Shown: positions 1 through 8,859, counted from the first letter of the stretch. The stretch is DNA of 64,000 bases from Bradyrhizobium algeriense (GCF_036924595.1 NZ_JAZHRV010000001.1:1240001-1304000), one strand, 5' to 3'. Notes: generated by a model not told the origin, from the letters alone. Made by a program: numbers and translations.

Positions 1-721
1 CTGTGCAACGCGTCTGGACGGATGAATCGGCAGCCGCCACAAACGTTCCTCTGGAGGGCCACCTCCAATCTTCGCCCTGCGGACCGCTTCGAATCCGTAA
101 CCAGGTGATCGCTCGTGCAACATTAGATCGCGAGTAGTGGTTGTCGCCGCGGTCGAATTGAAATTTGCAACCGTTGGTTTCGGCCCTCTTGACGGGCAGC
201 GTAACCGGGTGGTTTCGACGGCCGCGCTCGCTGCATTGGCGAAAGCGGAAGCAAAACGTGCTATGCAACCTACGAGTTCGAGCAGCTGTTGGTCCCACGC
301 CGAGAGTGCAGCCAGTTTTGCTGGGTCGACCTTGCGCACGAGGACAGGTCTCGGCATCAGCCCCGTTCTGGGCGCTGCTTTTGAGGTATGGTTGGTGTTC
401 CATCCGCTCCGGTCATCAATCAACTATTGCGACTCCGCTGCGATGTCGGCAATTGCAGGGATCGTGGATTACTGAACAACTCCAAAGCATCTAACGCCAG
501 GTTGGGAGTTGATCTTGACCGAACAATCGATGTTTTGCGAGCTTGGCCCTCGCCGCGGGTGCCTTGATATCGCGGCAGGGGGCGCCCGAACCCCAATATC
601 TAACGCGACAAAGGGCGCTTCAGATCGAAGTATGATTGCTTTGCCATTTGTCTAGGAACCGTTTCGACCGCACAGCTTTATCATCGTCAGGCCGCTCGCG
701 GTGTAAGGTGTGGGAGGCTGT
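1..721. other. No supported gene
   Basis: Short open frames exist on the plus strand between about 137 and 494, but none has a recognisable domain or a good ribosome binding site. A frame open from the window edge stops near 137 and could be the tail of a gene starting outside the window; it is not recognised. Confidence 0.3.
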
Positions 722-1411
722 ATGCTGTTTTCGGGCTACATATTCGATGTGGAAGGTACGCTAGTCGACTGTGTGCGCCAGAATTTGCTGAGCCTGCAGG
801 AGTCATTGGCCAATTTTGGCGCAACGGTACCCTATGAAATTTTGCAACTCTATTCCGGATTGGACGGCGACCAGACGCTTCAGCTCATTGCTCCCGCTAT
901 GAGCGCTGAAGAGCGCAAAAGGGTGCTTGAAGCCAAGGAGAAAGTTTACGACGGCAAATATCTGGCAATGGCAAAGTCCTTCGCGGGCGTGCGTGATGTA
1001 CTTGAGGCGATAGCCAAAGCTGGCGGACGAATTGCGCTGGCTACGGATTGCAAAGGCCCAGAACTCAAACATTACCGATCGCTTCTGGATGTTGACGACC
1101 TTATCTCCTGTGTGGCGTGTGGGGACGATGTCGAGCATGGCAAGCCAGACCCTCGGCTGGTGGGGTTGGCGGTTCGAAGGTTAGGTGTGTCGGTCAAGCA
1201 GGCTATCATGATTGGCGATACTCCATATGATGCCGAGGCCGCGAGGTCGGCCGGTGTGGCAGCCGCCGGTCTCCTTACTGGCGGATTCGCCAAGGAAGCT
1301 CTGCTGGAGGCTGGATGCTCCATCGTTGCAGGTGATCTGCCCGAGCTTCTAATGAGTCTGGAAAGTATGAGCGATGAAGGTTCTTTGGACCGCTCAGGAA
1401 GCCCAGCTTGA
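722..1411 (+). CDS. HAD-superfamily hydrolase (phosphatase-like)
   Basis: Haloacid-dehalogenase-like hydrolase of 229 residues, probably a small-molecule phosphatase in the cytosol. Motif I is FDVEGTLVD (nucleophile D9), motif II is the ALATD region, the motif III lysine lies in GKPDP, and motif IV is MIGDTPYDAEAA. The usual second aspartate of DxD is glutamate here (D9-V-E11), so the acid/base residue is altered. The ATG at 722 is preferred over the in-frame GTG at 710 because GGGAGG ends four bases before it. It stands alone. The substrate cannot be told; a second HAD protein at 45026 has the normal DxD. Family assignment is firm. Confidence 0.85.
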   Translation: MLFSGYIFDVEGTLVDCVRQNLLSLQESLANFGATVPYEILQLYSGLDGDQTLQLIAPAMSAEERKRVLEAKEKVYDGKYLAMAKSFAGVRDVLEAIAKAGGRIALATDCKGPELKHYRSLLDVDDLISCVACGDDVEHGKPDPRLVGLAVRRLGVSVKQAIMIGDTPYDAEAARSAGVAAAGLLTGGFAKEALLEAGCSIVAGDLPELLMSLESMSDEGSLDRSGSPA

Positions 1412-1878
1412 ATTTCCATAGAGCAGGCATCCGATGCATCCGATGACTTACTGTTTCGCAGCGTCGTGTGGCGCGCGTTGGTAAGGTCGGCGGCGCATCC
1501 ATGCCGCGCGCCTGTGCGAGAGGCGGCCCCGGTCCGCCGGCCACGCTTTTATTGCGGGCGTGGCGGTGGAATGGCCGGTTTACCGGGCGCGGGCCTAACC
1601 GATATATCGCTATCGGGCTGCCCTTGGGTTTTCCGAGCTTCCGGCGGGATCTGAGCCACGACCGCTTGGGCCGCCGCTCTGCGCGAGCGCAACCGACTGA
1701 TTGCCTAGCAGTACGATCAAGTCGAGTGCAAAATACTTCATCGCGGGTTCTTTCTTCCCATCCGGAGGCCTCAGCGGGGCGAACTGAGACCATCTCGCCC
1801 TGGTCTCTGCCGGGGCGGCCGGCACTCGACACGAACTTGCAGGGCCGGGCTTGGTTCCTGAGCCGAGCATGGTGTGAC
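1412..1878. other. No supported gene
   Basis: Overlapping open frames on both strands reflect high GC content. None shows a domain or a plausible start. Nothing else was recognised in this stretch. Confidence 0.3.
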
Positions 1879-2055
1879 TTAGATCTTTGATCGATGCTCG
1901 GCAGCCTTGTGACGAAGTTCGTCGATCATTTGTTGCGCGCCCGTGCGCGTGAGTAACTCGCCGGACTTATCGGGAACGTCCGCTTCGTCGCAGAGGCGCT
2001 TGAGTTCCTTGCGCTGAGCTTCCGTCATTGGATCGATATGGGCATTCAATGCCAT
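1879..2055 (-). CDS. DUF3072 small protein (58 aa)
   Basis: Read directly from the minus strand: ATG at 2055, stop TAA at 1879-1881, 58 residues. The middle, MTEAQRKELKRLCDEA followed by an acidic linker and MIDELRHKAAEH, matches the DUF3072 pattern: one helix, a linker, and a second helix ending in IDELR. GAGGA lies about nine bases before the ATG. A near-perfect EcfG promoter (2082-2106) ends 27 bases upstream, so it is probably induced by general stress. Molecular function is unknown in this family. Confidence 0.75.
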   Translation of the reverse strand: MALNAHIDPMTEAQRKELKRLCDEADVPDKSGELLTRTGAQQMIDELRHKAAEHRSKI

Positions 2056-2081
2056 GGCGATTGTTTCCTCGCTCCCGAGCC

Positions 2082-2106
2082 AACGCGAGCAGCGTCGGCT
2101 CGTTCC
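2082..2106 (-). promoter_or_regulatory. EcfG-type promoter for DUF3072 gene
   Basis: On the minus strand GGAAC is followed after 17 bases by GTT, with the preferred C before it (GGAAC-N16-CGTT). The -10 element is 27 bases from the start codon of the small gene at 2055. Confidence 0.7.
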
Positions 2107-2230
2107 GGACAGAGGGTACCGCTTGGATCGAAACCTGCTCGTCGGCGTTTATTGGCCATGAGAACGGTCGGCGAAACAGTGCATATCCGAAACATCGAGG
2201 CGCTCGTGCAAAGCAAAAAAGGGCAAGCTG

Positions 2231-2758
2231 ATGAGTGTCAGTTATACCCAGCGCAGGCGCGATAGCGATCAGCAGCAGCGCAAGCGCGAGATTTACGATA
2301 GTGGAAATTCTGCTGTCATTCTTCCCTATGATCCGGCTCGCAAGACGGTATTGCTAACCCGGCAGTTGAGGCTGCCCATATTCCTTCAAGATGGAGAAGA
2401 GAACGTGCTGGAAGCCTGCGCCGGGAAGCTTGACGGTGCAACGGCTGAAGAGCGAATCCGGAAAGAGATTGAAGAGGAACTTGGTTATAGAATTGTCGAG
2501 GTCGAACGATTGTTCGAACTCTACGTCAGTCCCGCATCGATCATGGAGAAGATTTTCTTCTTCACTTGTTCCTATTCGCCCGCACAAAGAGTTTCCGGTG
2601 GCGGCGGACTCAAAGAGGAGGGGGAAGATATAGAGGTCGTCGAGACGACCCTGGAGAACGCTGCGAAGATGGTTGCGACTAGCCAGATCATCGATGCAAA
2701 AACAGTCGTGCTCATTCAGTATCTCAGCGCCCGCGTGCGGTCCCCGGGGAGCGTATAG
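2231..2758 (+). CDS. Nudix hydrolase, NudK/ADP-ribose pyrophosphatase type
   Basis: A 175-residue Nudix hydrolase, likely splitting a nucleoside diphosphate sugar such as GDP-mannose or ADP-ribose. The Nudix box runs from GKLDGATAEE to KEIEEELGY near residues 63-85, with the metal-binding EE pair. The preceding segment YDPARKTVLLTRQLRLP and the spacing resemble NudK. AAGGG lies eight bases before the ATG. No operon partner is evident. The substrate is an inference; the family is certain. Confidence 0.85.
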   Translation: MSVSYTQRRRDSDQQQRKREIYDSGNSAVILPYDPARKTVLLTRQLRLPIFLQDGEENVLEACAGKLDGATAEERIRKEIEEELGYRIVEVERLFELYVSPASIMEKIFFFTCSYSPAQRVSGGGGLKEEGEDIEVVETTLENAAKMVATSQIIDAKTVVLIQYLSARVRSPGSV

Positions 2759-2859
2759 CACAACGTCGGGTGGGCGGATTGTCTACCCCTTGGATCTAGG
2801 TGAGGCGATTGAGACTACCGAACGGATTGAGGTTCCCAGGTTCGCCCTGCAGCTTTTCG

Positions 2860-4443
2860 TCACGGCGTTGTTCCGGCCTGATGCTCCTCAGCCAACGGGC
2901 CGATGGCGGGGGCGTTGAGCGGTGTTCCATCGATTGCAAAATGAGATCCGTGACAGGGACAATCCCAGCAGGTCTCGAAGGAATTCCAGTGCAGGTGGCA
3001 ACCCACATGCGTACAGGCTGCGGATCGGGCGTACAGCGCGCCGGAAGGGTCACGATAGGCTGCGATCTTGCTTGTACCCTGCCGGATGATGGCGCCGTGT
3101 CCGGCTTTCAGGTCGCTGACATCGGCCAGCTCGCCCGGCGCGAGGTACTCGGCGAAGTTCTTCACGGCGGTTACATTCTCCCTCAGGAAGTTGCCGATCG
3201 CGGCGGGCGTCTTGCGCGAAGGCTCATACACGTCGGCCCATTTGGTTTCCCGCCCCAAGATCAGTGCTGAGTTGATCATGGCGCCCACCACGCCGTGCGT
3301 CATGCCTTGGCCAGAATCGCCGGTATGTACGTAGATTTTGTTGCTTCCCGGATTTCTGCCGATGAAGCCAGCGTAGTCGATGGTATCGAGGACCTGTCCC
3401 GACCAGCGATGGGTGACGTTTTGCGCGGCTGGAATGAGATTGCGCGTCCAGGCTTCGAGGGCCTGAAAGCGGACCTCGGCGTCATCGGCTTCGCCGCTTT
3501 TGTGGTCGCCGCCGCCGACGATGAGAAAGTCGGTTCGACCATCGCCAGGCTGCAGCCGCACATAGTGATAGGGATCGAGCGTGTCCCAATATAGGGCATC
3601 CAGAATGGCTCCCTTCGGAATCGAAAAGGCCATCGCGTAGGTGCGATAGGGAGCCATTTTGGTATGCAGCGCAAATCGATCGACGATTGGAGCATTGGTC
3701 GCCACGACCGCAGCCCGGGCCGTTATCGTCCGGCTGCCAGCCGTAATAATCACCTTGCCGTCGTCGCGCTCTTCGAAGCCTTCGACAACCGTGTCAGAGT
3801 GGAAGCTGCCGCTCTTTGCCTCGATAGCCGCGACAAGACCCTTGAGATATCTGAGCGGATGGAACGTGCCTTGGCGCGTATAGCGCAACGCGTGCTGCTG
3901 CCCGCAATGGGCGAGGGGGATGCCGACCAGCCGATCAACCGGCGCGCCGATCTTGCGGACCGCCTCCAGTTCATCCTCGATGATCTTGGAGTCGGTGTTG
4001 AGCGCCTGAAACAGATAACCGTCCAGCCGCCGAAAATCGCAGTCGATGGATTCCCGCTTCTGGATTTCCTCGATGCGATCTACCGCTGCCGCCTGACTCT
4101 CGTAGAACAGGCGGGACATTTCCTCGCCACGAAAGCTTATCATCGCCGAGGTCAGATCATCGCATAGCGGCGCCAGATGCGCGGTGGTGCGCGCCGTTAT
4201 GCCGCCTGCGATCTTCCCACGATCAACCACGATGACCCGCGAACCTCCGAGGGCGAGTTCATAGGCCGTGGAAATCCCGGCAATAGCCGCGCCAATAATT
4301 ACAACATCGCATTCCTTGCTGCCCTGGAGCGGTGTCGCGTTTGGGGCGACCGCAACGTCCATCCAAAGTGACTTGCTGCGCCGATCGACGAAATGATCCA
4401 GCCGAAAGCCCAATAAGTCGACCAAATGATTTCTGGAGGACAA
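2860..4443 (-). CDS. FAD-dependent oxidoreductase with C-terminal Rieske domain
   Basis: A DAO-type FAD oxidoreductase fused to a Rieske [2Fe-2S] domain, 527 residues. The N-terminal nucleotide fold is VVIIGAAIAGISTAYEL (about 47-63); the canonical GxGxxG is GxAxxG here (residues 51-56). Rieske ligands are C477/H479 in CTHVGC and C495/H498 in CPCHGSH. It is the last gene of a three-gene minus-strand operon after DUF72 (26-base gap) and the formaldehyde-type dehydrogenase, so it may serve C1 or aldehyde metabolism under stress. The physiological substrate of this family is not established. The frame opens with TTG at 4443; an internal ATG lies at 4362, but the SKSLWMD segment before it looks native, so the upstream start is kept with doubt. 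Confidence 0.8.
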   Translation of the reverse strand: MSSRNHLVDLLGFRLDHFVDRRSKSLWMDVAVAPNATPLQGSKECDVVIIGAAIAGISTAYELALGGSRVIVVDRGKIAGGITARTTAHLAPLCDDLTSAMISFRGEEMSRLFYESQAAAVDRIEEIQKRESIDCDFRRLDGYLFQALNTDSKIIEDELEAVRKIGAPVDRLVGIPLAHCGQQHALRYTRQGTFHPLRYLKGLVAAIEAKSGSFHSDTVVEGFEERDDGKVIITAGSRTITARAAVVATNAPIVDRFALHTKMAPYRTYAMAFSIPKGAILDALYWDTLDPYHYVRLQPGDGRTDFLIVGGGDHKSGEADDAEVRFQALEAWTRNLIPAAQNVTHRWSGQVLDTIDYAGFIGRNPGSNKIYVHTGDSGQGMTHGVVGAMINSALILGRETKWADVYEPSRKTPAAIGNFLRENVTAVKNFAEYLAPGELADVSDLKAGHGAIIRQGTSKIAAYRDPSGALYARSAACTHVGCHLHWNSFETCWDCPCHGSHFAIDGTPLNAPAIGPLAEEHQAGTTP

Positions 4444-4469
4444 ACGGCCGATCAGGGGTGTGGTTCCTA

Positions 4470-5216
4470 TCAGTTCCGCTGTCGTCGGGCCGGCGCCGTC
4501 AACTCAGTCAGGCGTCTGGCATCGGCCGGTGCCGCGCTTTTCTGGTCGTTGTCGAAATAGACGAACACGTCGCAGCCTTGCCGCCTCCAGGACCTGACGC
4601 GGCGAGCCCATTCCGAAAGGGTCCGCGGACTATAGTGGCCTTTGTAGCGACCCGTGGGGCCGTGTCCGCGCACATAGACGAAGTCGGCGGTGCGCGTCCA
4701 AGGAGCCGGTGCATCATGATGATCGGATATACATAGCGCGATGTTTTGCTGCCGAAGCAGTCGCAGTATCTCGGGTGCATACCAGCTTGGATGCCGGAAC
4801 TCGAAACTATAGCGGCGTTTCTTCGACAGCAGCTTGAAGAACGAGGCGAGCCGGCCGACATCAACCCTAAAGTTCGGCGGTAGTTGAAACAGGATCGGCC
4901 CCGCTTTCTTGCCGAGCAGGGACAAGCGGTCCTCCAGCAGTTCCAGGCTATTGACCGAGTTGTCCGAAAGCCGCTTCCAATGGGTGATAAATTTGGATGC
5001 CTTCCAGGCAAAGACGAAATCTCGCCCTGTCTGATCCCGCCAGCTCTCCACGGCTTTCGGAGTGGGCGTTCTATAGAACACGCCGTTGAGCTCAGTCGTC
5101 GCAAACTGGCCACTGTAGTACGGCAATTGCTCATTGAGGGGCAGGCCCTGAGGGAAGAATGGCCCACGCCAGGAATCGTAATGCCAGCCTGATGTGCCGA
5201 TCAGAACCCGCGCCAT
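4470..5216 (-). CDS. DUF72 (YecE-like) family protein
   Basis: A 248-residue DUF72 TIM-barrel-like protein. Visible family marks are IGTSGWHYDSWRGPFFP at the N-terminus, the TELNGVFYRTP segment, FQLPPNFR, FEFRHPSW and the late VYVRGHGP and YFDNDQ motifs. Length is typical. The ATG at 5216 lies only four bases after the stop of the dehydrogenase gene, so the two are co-transcribed, probably from the EcfG promoter at 6423-6447. The biochemical role of DUF72 is not established. Confidence 0.85.
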   Translation of the reverse strand: MARVLIGTSGWHYDSWRGPFFPQGLPLNEQLPYYSGQFATTELNGVFYRTPTPKAVESWRDQTGRDFVFAWKASKFITHWKRLSDNSVNSLELLEDRLSLLGKKAGPILFQLPPNFRVDVGRLASFFKLLSKKRRYSFEFRHPSWYAPEILRLLRQQNIALCISDHHDAPAPWTRTADFVYVRGHGPTGRYKGHYSPRTLSEWARRVRSWRRQGCDVFVYFDNDQKSAAPADARRLTELTAPARRQRN

Positions 5217-5220
5217 GAGG

Positions 5221-6375
5221 TCACGGCTTCAGGACGACCTTGATGCAGCCGTCCTTCTTGTCGCGGAAGGTCTTGTACAGTTCGGGTCCTTGTTCAAGCG
5301 AGGCGCGGTGGGTGATGACAAACGAGGGATCGATTTCGCCTATCTCGACACGGTTTAGCAGTTTCGGCAAATAGTACTGCACCGGTGTTTGCGCCATGCG
5401 GAAGGTGAGGCCGCGATTGATGGCCGAACCCATCGGTATCTTGTCGAGAAAACCGCCATAGACTCCGACGATCGACACCGTGCCGAAATTGCGGCAACAC
5501 TGGATCGCCTGCCGGAGCACATGTGGCCTGTCGGTGCCCATGAAGGTTGCCACCTTCACCCGGTCGATGACAGCGTCGAATCCGGATCTGGTTTCGGGTT
5601 CGGTACCCACGGCGTCGATGCAGGCGTCGGCGCCGCGCCCGGAAGTCAATTCCTGAACCCAGTCGTAGACATCCTCGTTCATGAAATCCAGCGTGACTGC
5701 ACCAGACGCTTCGGCGAGTGCCAACCGTTCCGGAACGGTGTCGATTGCGATGACGCGCTCGGCGCCCAGGAGAAACGAGCTCTTGATGGCGAATTGTCCC
5801 ACGGGCCCGCAGCCCCAGATCGCGACCGCCTCGCCGCCTTTCAAGTCGCAGAAATCGGCGGCCATGTAGCCGGTCGGGAATATATCCGATAGGAAAAGGA
5901 CCTGATCATCGCTCAATCCCTGCGGGATCTTGGTGGGACCGATGTCAGCGAATGGTACGCGCAGGTACTCTGCCTGGCCGCCTGCAAAACCGCCGAGCAG
6001 GTGCGAGTAACCGAACAGCCCGGCAGGGGAATGACCCCACAGCTTCTCGGCCTGCTTCGCGTTCGGATTGGAGCGTTCGCAGCCGGAAAAGAAGCCGCGC
6101 TTGCAGAAGAAGCAATCACCGCACGAAATGGTGAAGGGAATGACGACGCGGTCGCCCACCTTCAGCGCCTTGTTATCCGAGCCGACTTCGACCACTTCGC
6201 CCATGGTCTCGTGACCCAGCACGTCACCCTTTTCCATCGATGGTATGACGCCGTCAAATATATGAAGATCTGAACCGCAGATGGCGCAGGATGTGACTTT
6301 GATAATTGCATCACGGCCATCTTCGATCTTCGGATCGGGCACGCTTTCGCAGCGAATGTCCCCTTGCCGTGCCAT
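5221..6375 (-). CDS. Zinc-dependent dehydrogenase, glutathione-independent formaldehyde dehydrogenase type; N-terminus frameshifted
   Basis: Medium-chain zinc dehydrogenase of the FdhA/threonine-dehydrogenase-like group. Marks are CAICGSDLH (catalytic zinc), GHETMGEV, the four-cysteine structural zinc loop from [15 protein letters not shown], and the NAD fold GCGPVGQFA. Homologs start MKAL-WHGKGDIR. Here an ATG at 6389 with GGAGGAAG upstream encodes [10 protein letters not shown] and then leaves frame at a GGGG run (6360-6363), as if one G were lost. The long frame can only restart at ATG 6375 (MARQGDIR), without that strong site. Either about ten residues are lost or the base is a sequencing error. 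It heads the operon with DUF72 and the FAD/Rieske gene, behind an EcfG promoter. Confidence 0.8.
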   Translation of the reverse strand: MARQGDIRCESVPDPKIEDGRDAIIKVTSCAICGSDLHIFDGVIPSMEKGDVLGHETMGEVVEVGSDNKALKVGDRVVIPFTISCGDCFFCKRGFFSGCERSNPNAKQAEKLWGHSPAGLFGYSHLLGGFAGGQAEYLRVPFADIGPTKIPQGLSDDQVLFLSDIFPTGYMAADFCDLKGGEAVAIWGCGPVGQFAIKSSFLLGAERVIAIDTVPERLALAEASGAVTLDFMNEDVYDWVQELTSGRGADACIDAVGTEPETRSGFDAVIDRVKVATFMGTDRPHVLRQAIQCCRNFGTVSIVGVYGGFLDKIPMGSAINRGLTFRMAQTPVQYYLPKLLNRVEIGEIDPSFVITHRASLEQGPELYKTFRDKKDGCIKVVLKP

Positions 6376-6422
6376 GCCAGCGCTTTCATCAGTCGACTTC
6401 CTCCGCCTTGATCGCTGATAAA

Positions 6423-6447
6423 AACATTGGAAAAGACGAGTTGTTCC
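6423..6447 (-). promoter_or_regulatory. EcfG-type promoter for dehydrogenase operon
   Basis: On the minus strand GGAAC (6443-6447), 17 bases, then GTT (6423-6425). It lies 34 bases before the ATG at 6389. It is back to back with a second such promoter at 6470-6494 facing the other way. Confidence 0.65.
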
Positions 6448-6469
6448 TATCAGTCGACAAACAGAGCCA

Positions 6470-6494
6470 GGAACGTCAGGTTCAGGCTGTCGTT
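6470..6494 (+). promoter_or_regulatory. EcfG-type promoter facing the SDR pseudogene
   Basis: GGAAC (6470-6474), 16 bases, then CGTT, a full match to the general-stress consensus. It stands 37 bases before the ATG at 6531 of a decayed short-chain dehydrogenase, so a good promoter now drives a broken gene. Confidence 0.65.
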
Positions 6495-6530
6495 GTCAGC
6501 TCAATTCATCAGGTCACGGATCGAGCTATG

Positions 6531-7250
6531 TCTGCCAGCCGACAATTTGCCATCGTAACCGGCGCTTCCACGGGAATCGGGTTGGAGCTTGCCAAGTGCT
6601 GCGCCCAGAACAATTTCGATCTGTTGATCGCAGCGGACGAACCTCAGATCGAAGCCGCGGGGGGCCAGCATACGGGGTCTCGGCGCTGCCGTTGAAACGC
6701 TGGAAGCGGACCTGTCAACCTTCGAAGGCGTCGACAGGCTCTACGAAGTAGCGAAACGGATTGGCCGGCCGGTTGACGCGCTGTTCGCGAATGCGGGGCG
6801 GGGACTTGGCCGCGCCTTGCTTGACCAGGACTTCAATGCGGCGCCAGCAATGCTGGCCGCATCCTGATCACCGGTTCCATCGCCGGGTTCACTCCCGGCA
6901 GTTTCCAGGCTGTCTACAACGGCACCAAGGCGTTTCTCGACTCGTTTGCATTCGCGATTCGGGAGGAGCTGCGCGACACGAAAGTCAGTGTGACTTGCCT
7001 GATGCCCGGCGCCACGGAAACGGAAGTTTTCCGACGCGCAGACATGATGGACACCAAGGTCGGCGCCGCCGACAAGGATGATGCAGCCATGGTCGCCAAG
7101 ACCGGTTTCGACGCCATGAGCGGGGCGACGGTGACGTTGTGACCGGTCTCAAGAACAAGATGCAGTCAGCCGCAGCGAAATGTGACACCAGCCGGCATTT
7201 TGGCGCGTCAGCATCGTAAAATGGCCGAGCCCGGATCCGCCAAGCCGTAG
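6531..7250 (+). pseudogene. Decayed short-chain dehydrogenase (SDR)
   Basis: Three frames together spell a classical SDR. The N-terminus at 6531 gives FAIVTGASTGIGLELA. After a shift near 6660 comes VDALFANAGRGLGRALLDQD. After an internal deletion near 6850 comes GRILITGSIAGF, the catalytic VYNGTKAF and CLMPGATETEVF. After another shift near 7125 the tail reads GLKNKMQ and KMAEPGSAKP up to the stop at 7248-7250. Several frameshifts and a missing central segment rule out an active enzyme. A consensus EcfG promoter precedes it. Confidence 0.85.
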
Positions 7251-7297
7251 ACATGTTCGCGCAGGAGGCTCGTCCGAGGAGCGAGAGGGGCTGGTTA

Positions 7298-7323
7298 GGA
7301 ACAATAATCCTGGCAATAACGTT
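7298..7323 (+). promoter_or_regulatory. EcfG-type promoter for DUF892 gene
   Basis: GGAAC (7298-7302), 17 bases, then CGTT (7320-7323), 30 bases before the DUF892 start codon. Confidence 0.7.
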
Positions 7324-7352
7324 TAGCGAGCATCCAATCAGGAGGATTGCCC

Positions 7353-7868
7353 ATGGGCCTATTCACGCAAGACATCAAGACGATGGACGACCTGTTCCTG
7401 CACGGCTTGCAGGATATTTATTATGCAGAACAGCAGATCACGAAGGCGTTGCCGAAGATGATCGACAAGGCAACCAACCGCGATCTTATCGCCGGCCTCA
7501 AGGCGCATCTGGAGGAGACCAACAAGCAGATCGAGCGGCTGGACAAGGTGTTTCTGAAGCTTGAGCAGCAGCCAAGCGGCACGCAATGCCCGGCCATCGA
7601 TGGTCTGATCAAGGAGGCCGATGAGTTGACCGGCGAGATAGCGGACGAGGCTGTGCTTGATGCGGCGATCGTCGCCGGCGCGCAAGCCGTCGAACACTAT
7701 GAGATCTGCCGCTACGGTACGCTGATTGCCTGGGCCGAGAAGCTCGGTCATGACGAAGTGGTTCGCTTCCTGACCACCAACCTCAACGAGGAAAAGGCTG
7801 CAAACACGAAGCTCAATACCATCGCGCTTCGGAAGGGCGTCAACACCAAGGCGTCGAACGCCGCCTGA
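7353..7868 (+). CDS. DUF892 (YciF/YciE-like) ferritin-like protein
   Basis: A 171-residue four-helix ferritin-like stress protein of the DUF892 family. Marks are LFLHGLQDIYYAEQQITKAL at the N-terminus, HLEETNKQIERL in helix 2, AVEHYEICRYG in helix 3 and LNEEKAANTKL in helix 4, supplying acidic and histidine residues suited to a di-metal site. The ATG at 7353 has AGGAGG seven bases before it. An EcfG promoter precedes it, in line with general-stress induction. A decayed paralog lies at 21981-22290. The exact function of the family is not settled; protection against oxidative or osmotic stress is likely. Confidence 0.9.
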   Translation: MGLFTQDIKTMDDLFLHGLQDIYYAEQQITKALPKMIDKATNRDLIAGLKAHLEETNKQIERLDKVFLKLEQQPSGTQCPAIDGLIKEADELTGEIADEAVLDAAIVAGAQAVEHYEICRYGTLIAWAEKLGHDEVVRFLTTNLNEEKAANTKLNTIALRKGVNTKASNAA

Positions 7869-7877
7869 GCCGGCACT

Positions 7878-7917
7878 GGCAGCCAAGGCTCCGGCGAGAA
7901 AAGGGGCCTTGGATGCC
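7878..7917. terminator. Hairpin between convergent genes
   Basis: GGCAGCCAAGGC pairs with GCCTTGGATGCC, giving 11 pairs around one mismatch with a 16-base loop. It lies between the 3' ends of DUF892 (+) and the SDR gene (-), so it could stop transcription from both sides, but it lacks a T run. Confidence 0.4.
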
Positions 7918-7939
7918 TAAGGGGCCGGTGGAACGTCTG

Positions 7940-8797
7940 CTATAGGAAGGGCTTTCCGCCAGTGACGGCGATCGTCGCGCCGGATACGTAGCTCGAAAGC
8001 GGATCGGCCAGCATGACATAGGCCGTGGCCAACTCGACGGGCTGGCCGGGGCGCTTCATCGGCACCAGTTTGCCGAAATTCTTCACAGAGTCGTCGGGCA
8101 AGGTCGAAGGAATGAGCGGCGTCCAGATCGGTCCCGGGGCGACCGCATTGGCGCGAATGCCTTTGTCGGCCAGCATCTGCGCCAATCCCGCCGTGAAATT
8201 GTGGATCGCACCCTTGGTCGTTGCATAGGCCAACAGTGTCGGGTTGGGTACATCCGAATTGATCGACGCCGTGTTGATGATGCAGCTTCCCGGCTTCATG
8301 TGCCTTATCGCTGCCTTGGTGAGATAGAACATCGCGTGGATGTTCACCTTGAACGTCAGCTCCCATTCCTCGTCGCTGATGTCGTCGATCGATTTGAAAC
8401 TGGCCTGATGGGCCGCGTTGTTGACGAGGATATCGATTCCGCCGAGATCCGAAACGGCCTTCGCGATGACTGCGCGGCATTGACCGGGATCCTGTATGTC
8501 GCCGGGAAGCAGGACGACCTTTCTGCCGGCTTCCGTCACCAGCCGCCCGGTCTCCCGGGCGTCGTCGTGCTCATCGAGATAGGAGATCAGGACGTCAGCT
8601 CCCTCGCGGGCGTAGGCGATGGCAACCGCGCGGCCGATCCCGCTGTCGCCGCCGGTGATGACGGCCTTCTTGCCGTTGAGGCGACCGCTGCCCTTGTAGG
8701 ACGTTTCGCCATGATCAGGCGCCGGATTCATCGCGGCAGTCTTGCCGGGCATTGGCTGGCGTTGGTTCGGAAACGGAGGGCGGGGGTAGTCCAGCAT
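7940..8797 (-). CDS. SDR family oxidoreductase (YghA/general-stress type)
   Basis: A 285-residue short-chain dehydrogenase with the extended N-terminus typical of the stress-related YghA/YhdF group (PRPPFP-QRQPMPG). The NAD(P) motif is ITGGDSGIGRAVA, followed by ILVNNAAHQ, catalytic serine in INTASIN, YATTKGA (YxxxK) and VAPGPIWTPLIPS. All catalytic residues are present. It has its own EcfG promoter (8835-8859). It is convergent with DUF892. The substrate is unknown, probably a sugar or aldehyde. A remnant of a close paralog lies at 15780. Confidence 0.9.
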   Translation of the reverse strand: MLDYPRPPFPNQRQPMPGKTAAMNPAPDHGETSYKGSGRLNGKKAVITGGDSGIGRAVAIAYAREGADVLISYLDEHDDARETGRLVTEAGRKVVLLPGDIQDPGQCRAVIAKAVSDLGGIDILVNNAAHQASFKSIDDISDEEWELTFKVNIHAMFYLTKAAIRHMKPGSCIINTASINSDVPNPTLLAYATTKGAIHNFTAGLAQMLADKGIRANAVAPGPIWTPLIPSTLPDDSVKNFGKLVPMKRPGQPVELATAYVMLADPLSSYVSGATIAVTGGKPFL

Positions 8798-8834
8798 GGC
8801 TCAGCCTGCGCTCTCATTGATCGCAATTGTACTT

Positions 8835-8859
8835 AACATCCGCCTGGCACGATCGTTCC
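8835..8859 (-). promoter_or_regulatory. EcfG-type promoter for SDR gene
   Basis: On the minus strand GGAAC (8855-8859), 17 bases, GTT (8835-8837), 38 bases before the SDR start codon. Confidence 0.6.

Noticed and set aside
60..115. TTCGAATCC stretch resembling a tRNA T-loop
   Set aside because: The flanking bases do not form a T stem and no acceptor or anticodon arm could be built around it.
430..475. Peptide SAIAGIVD resembling the start of asparagine synthase
   Set aside because: The catalytic Cys2 is absent and the frame stops two residues later; coincidence.
1275..1890. Long open frames on both strands after the HAD gene
   Set aside because: They overlap each other, have arginine/proline-rich GC-driven composition, no domain and no ribosome binding site.
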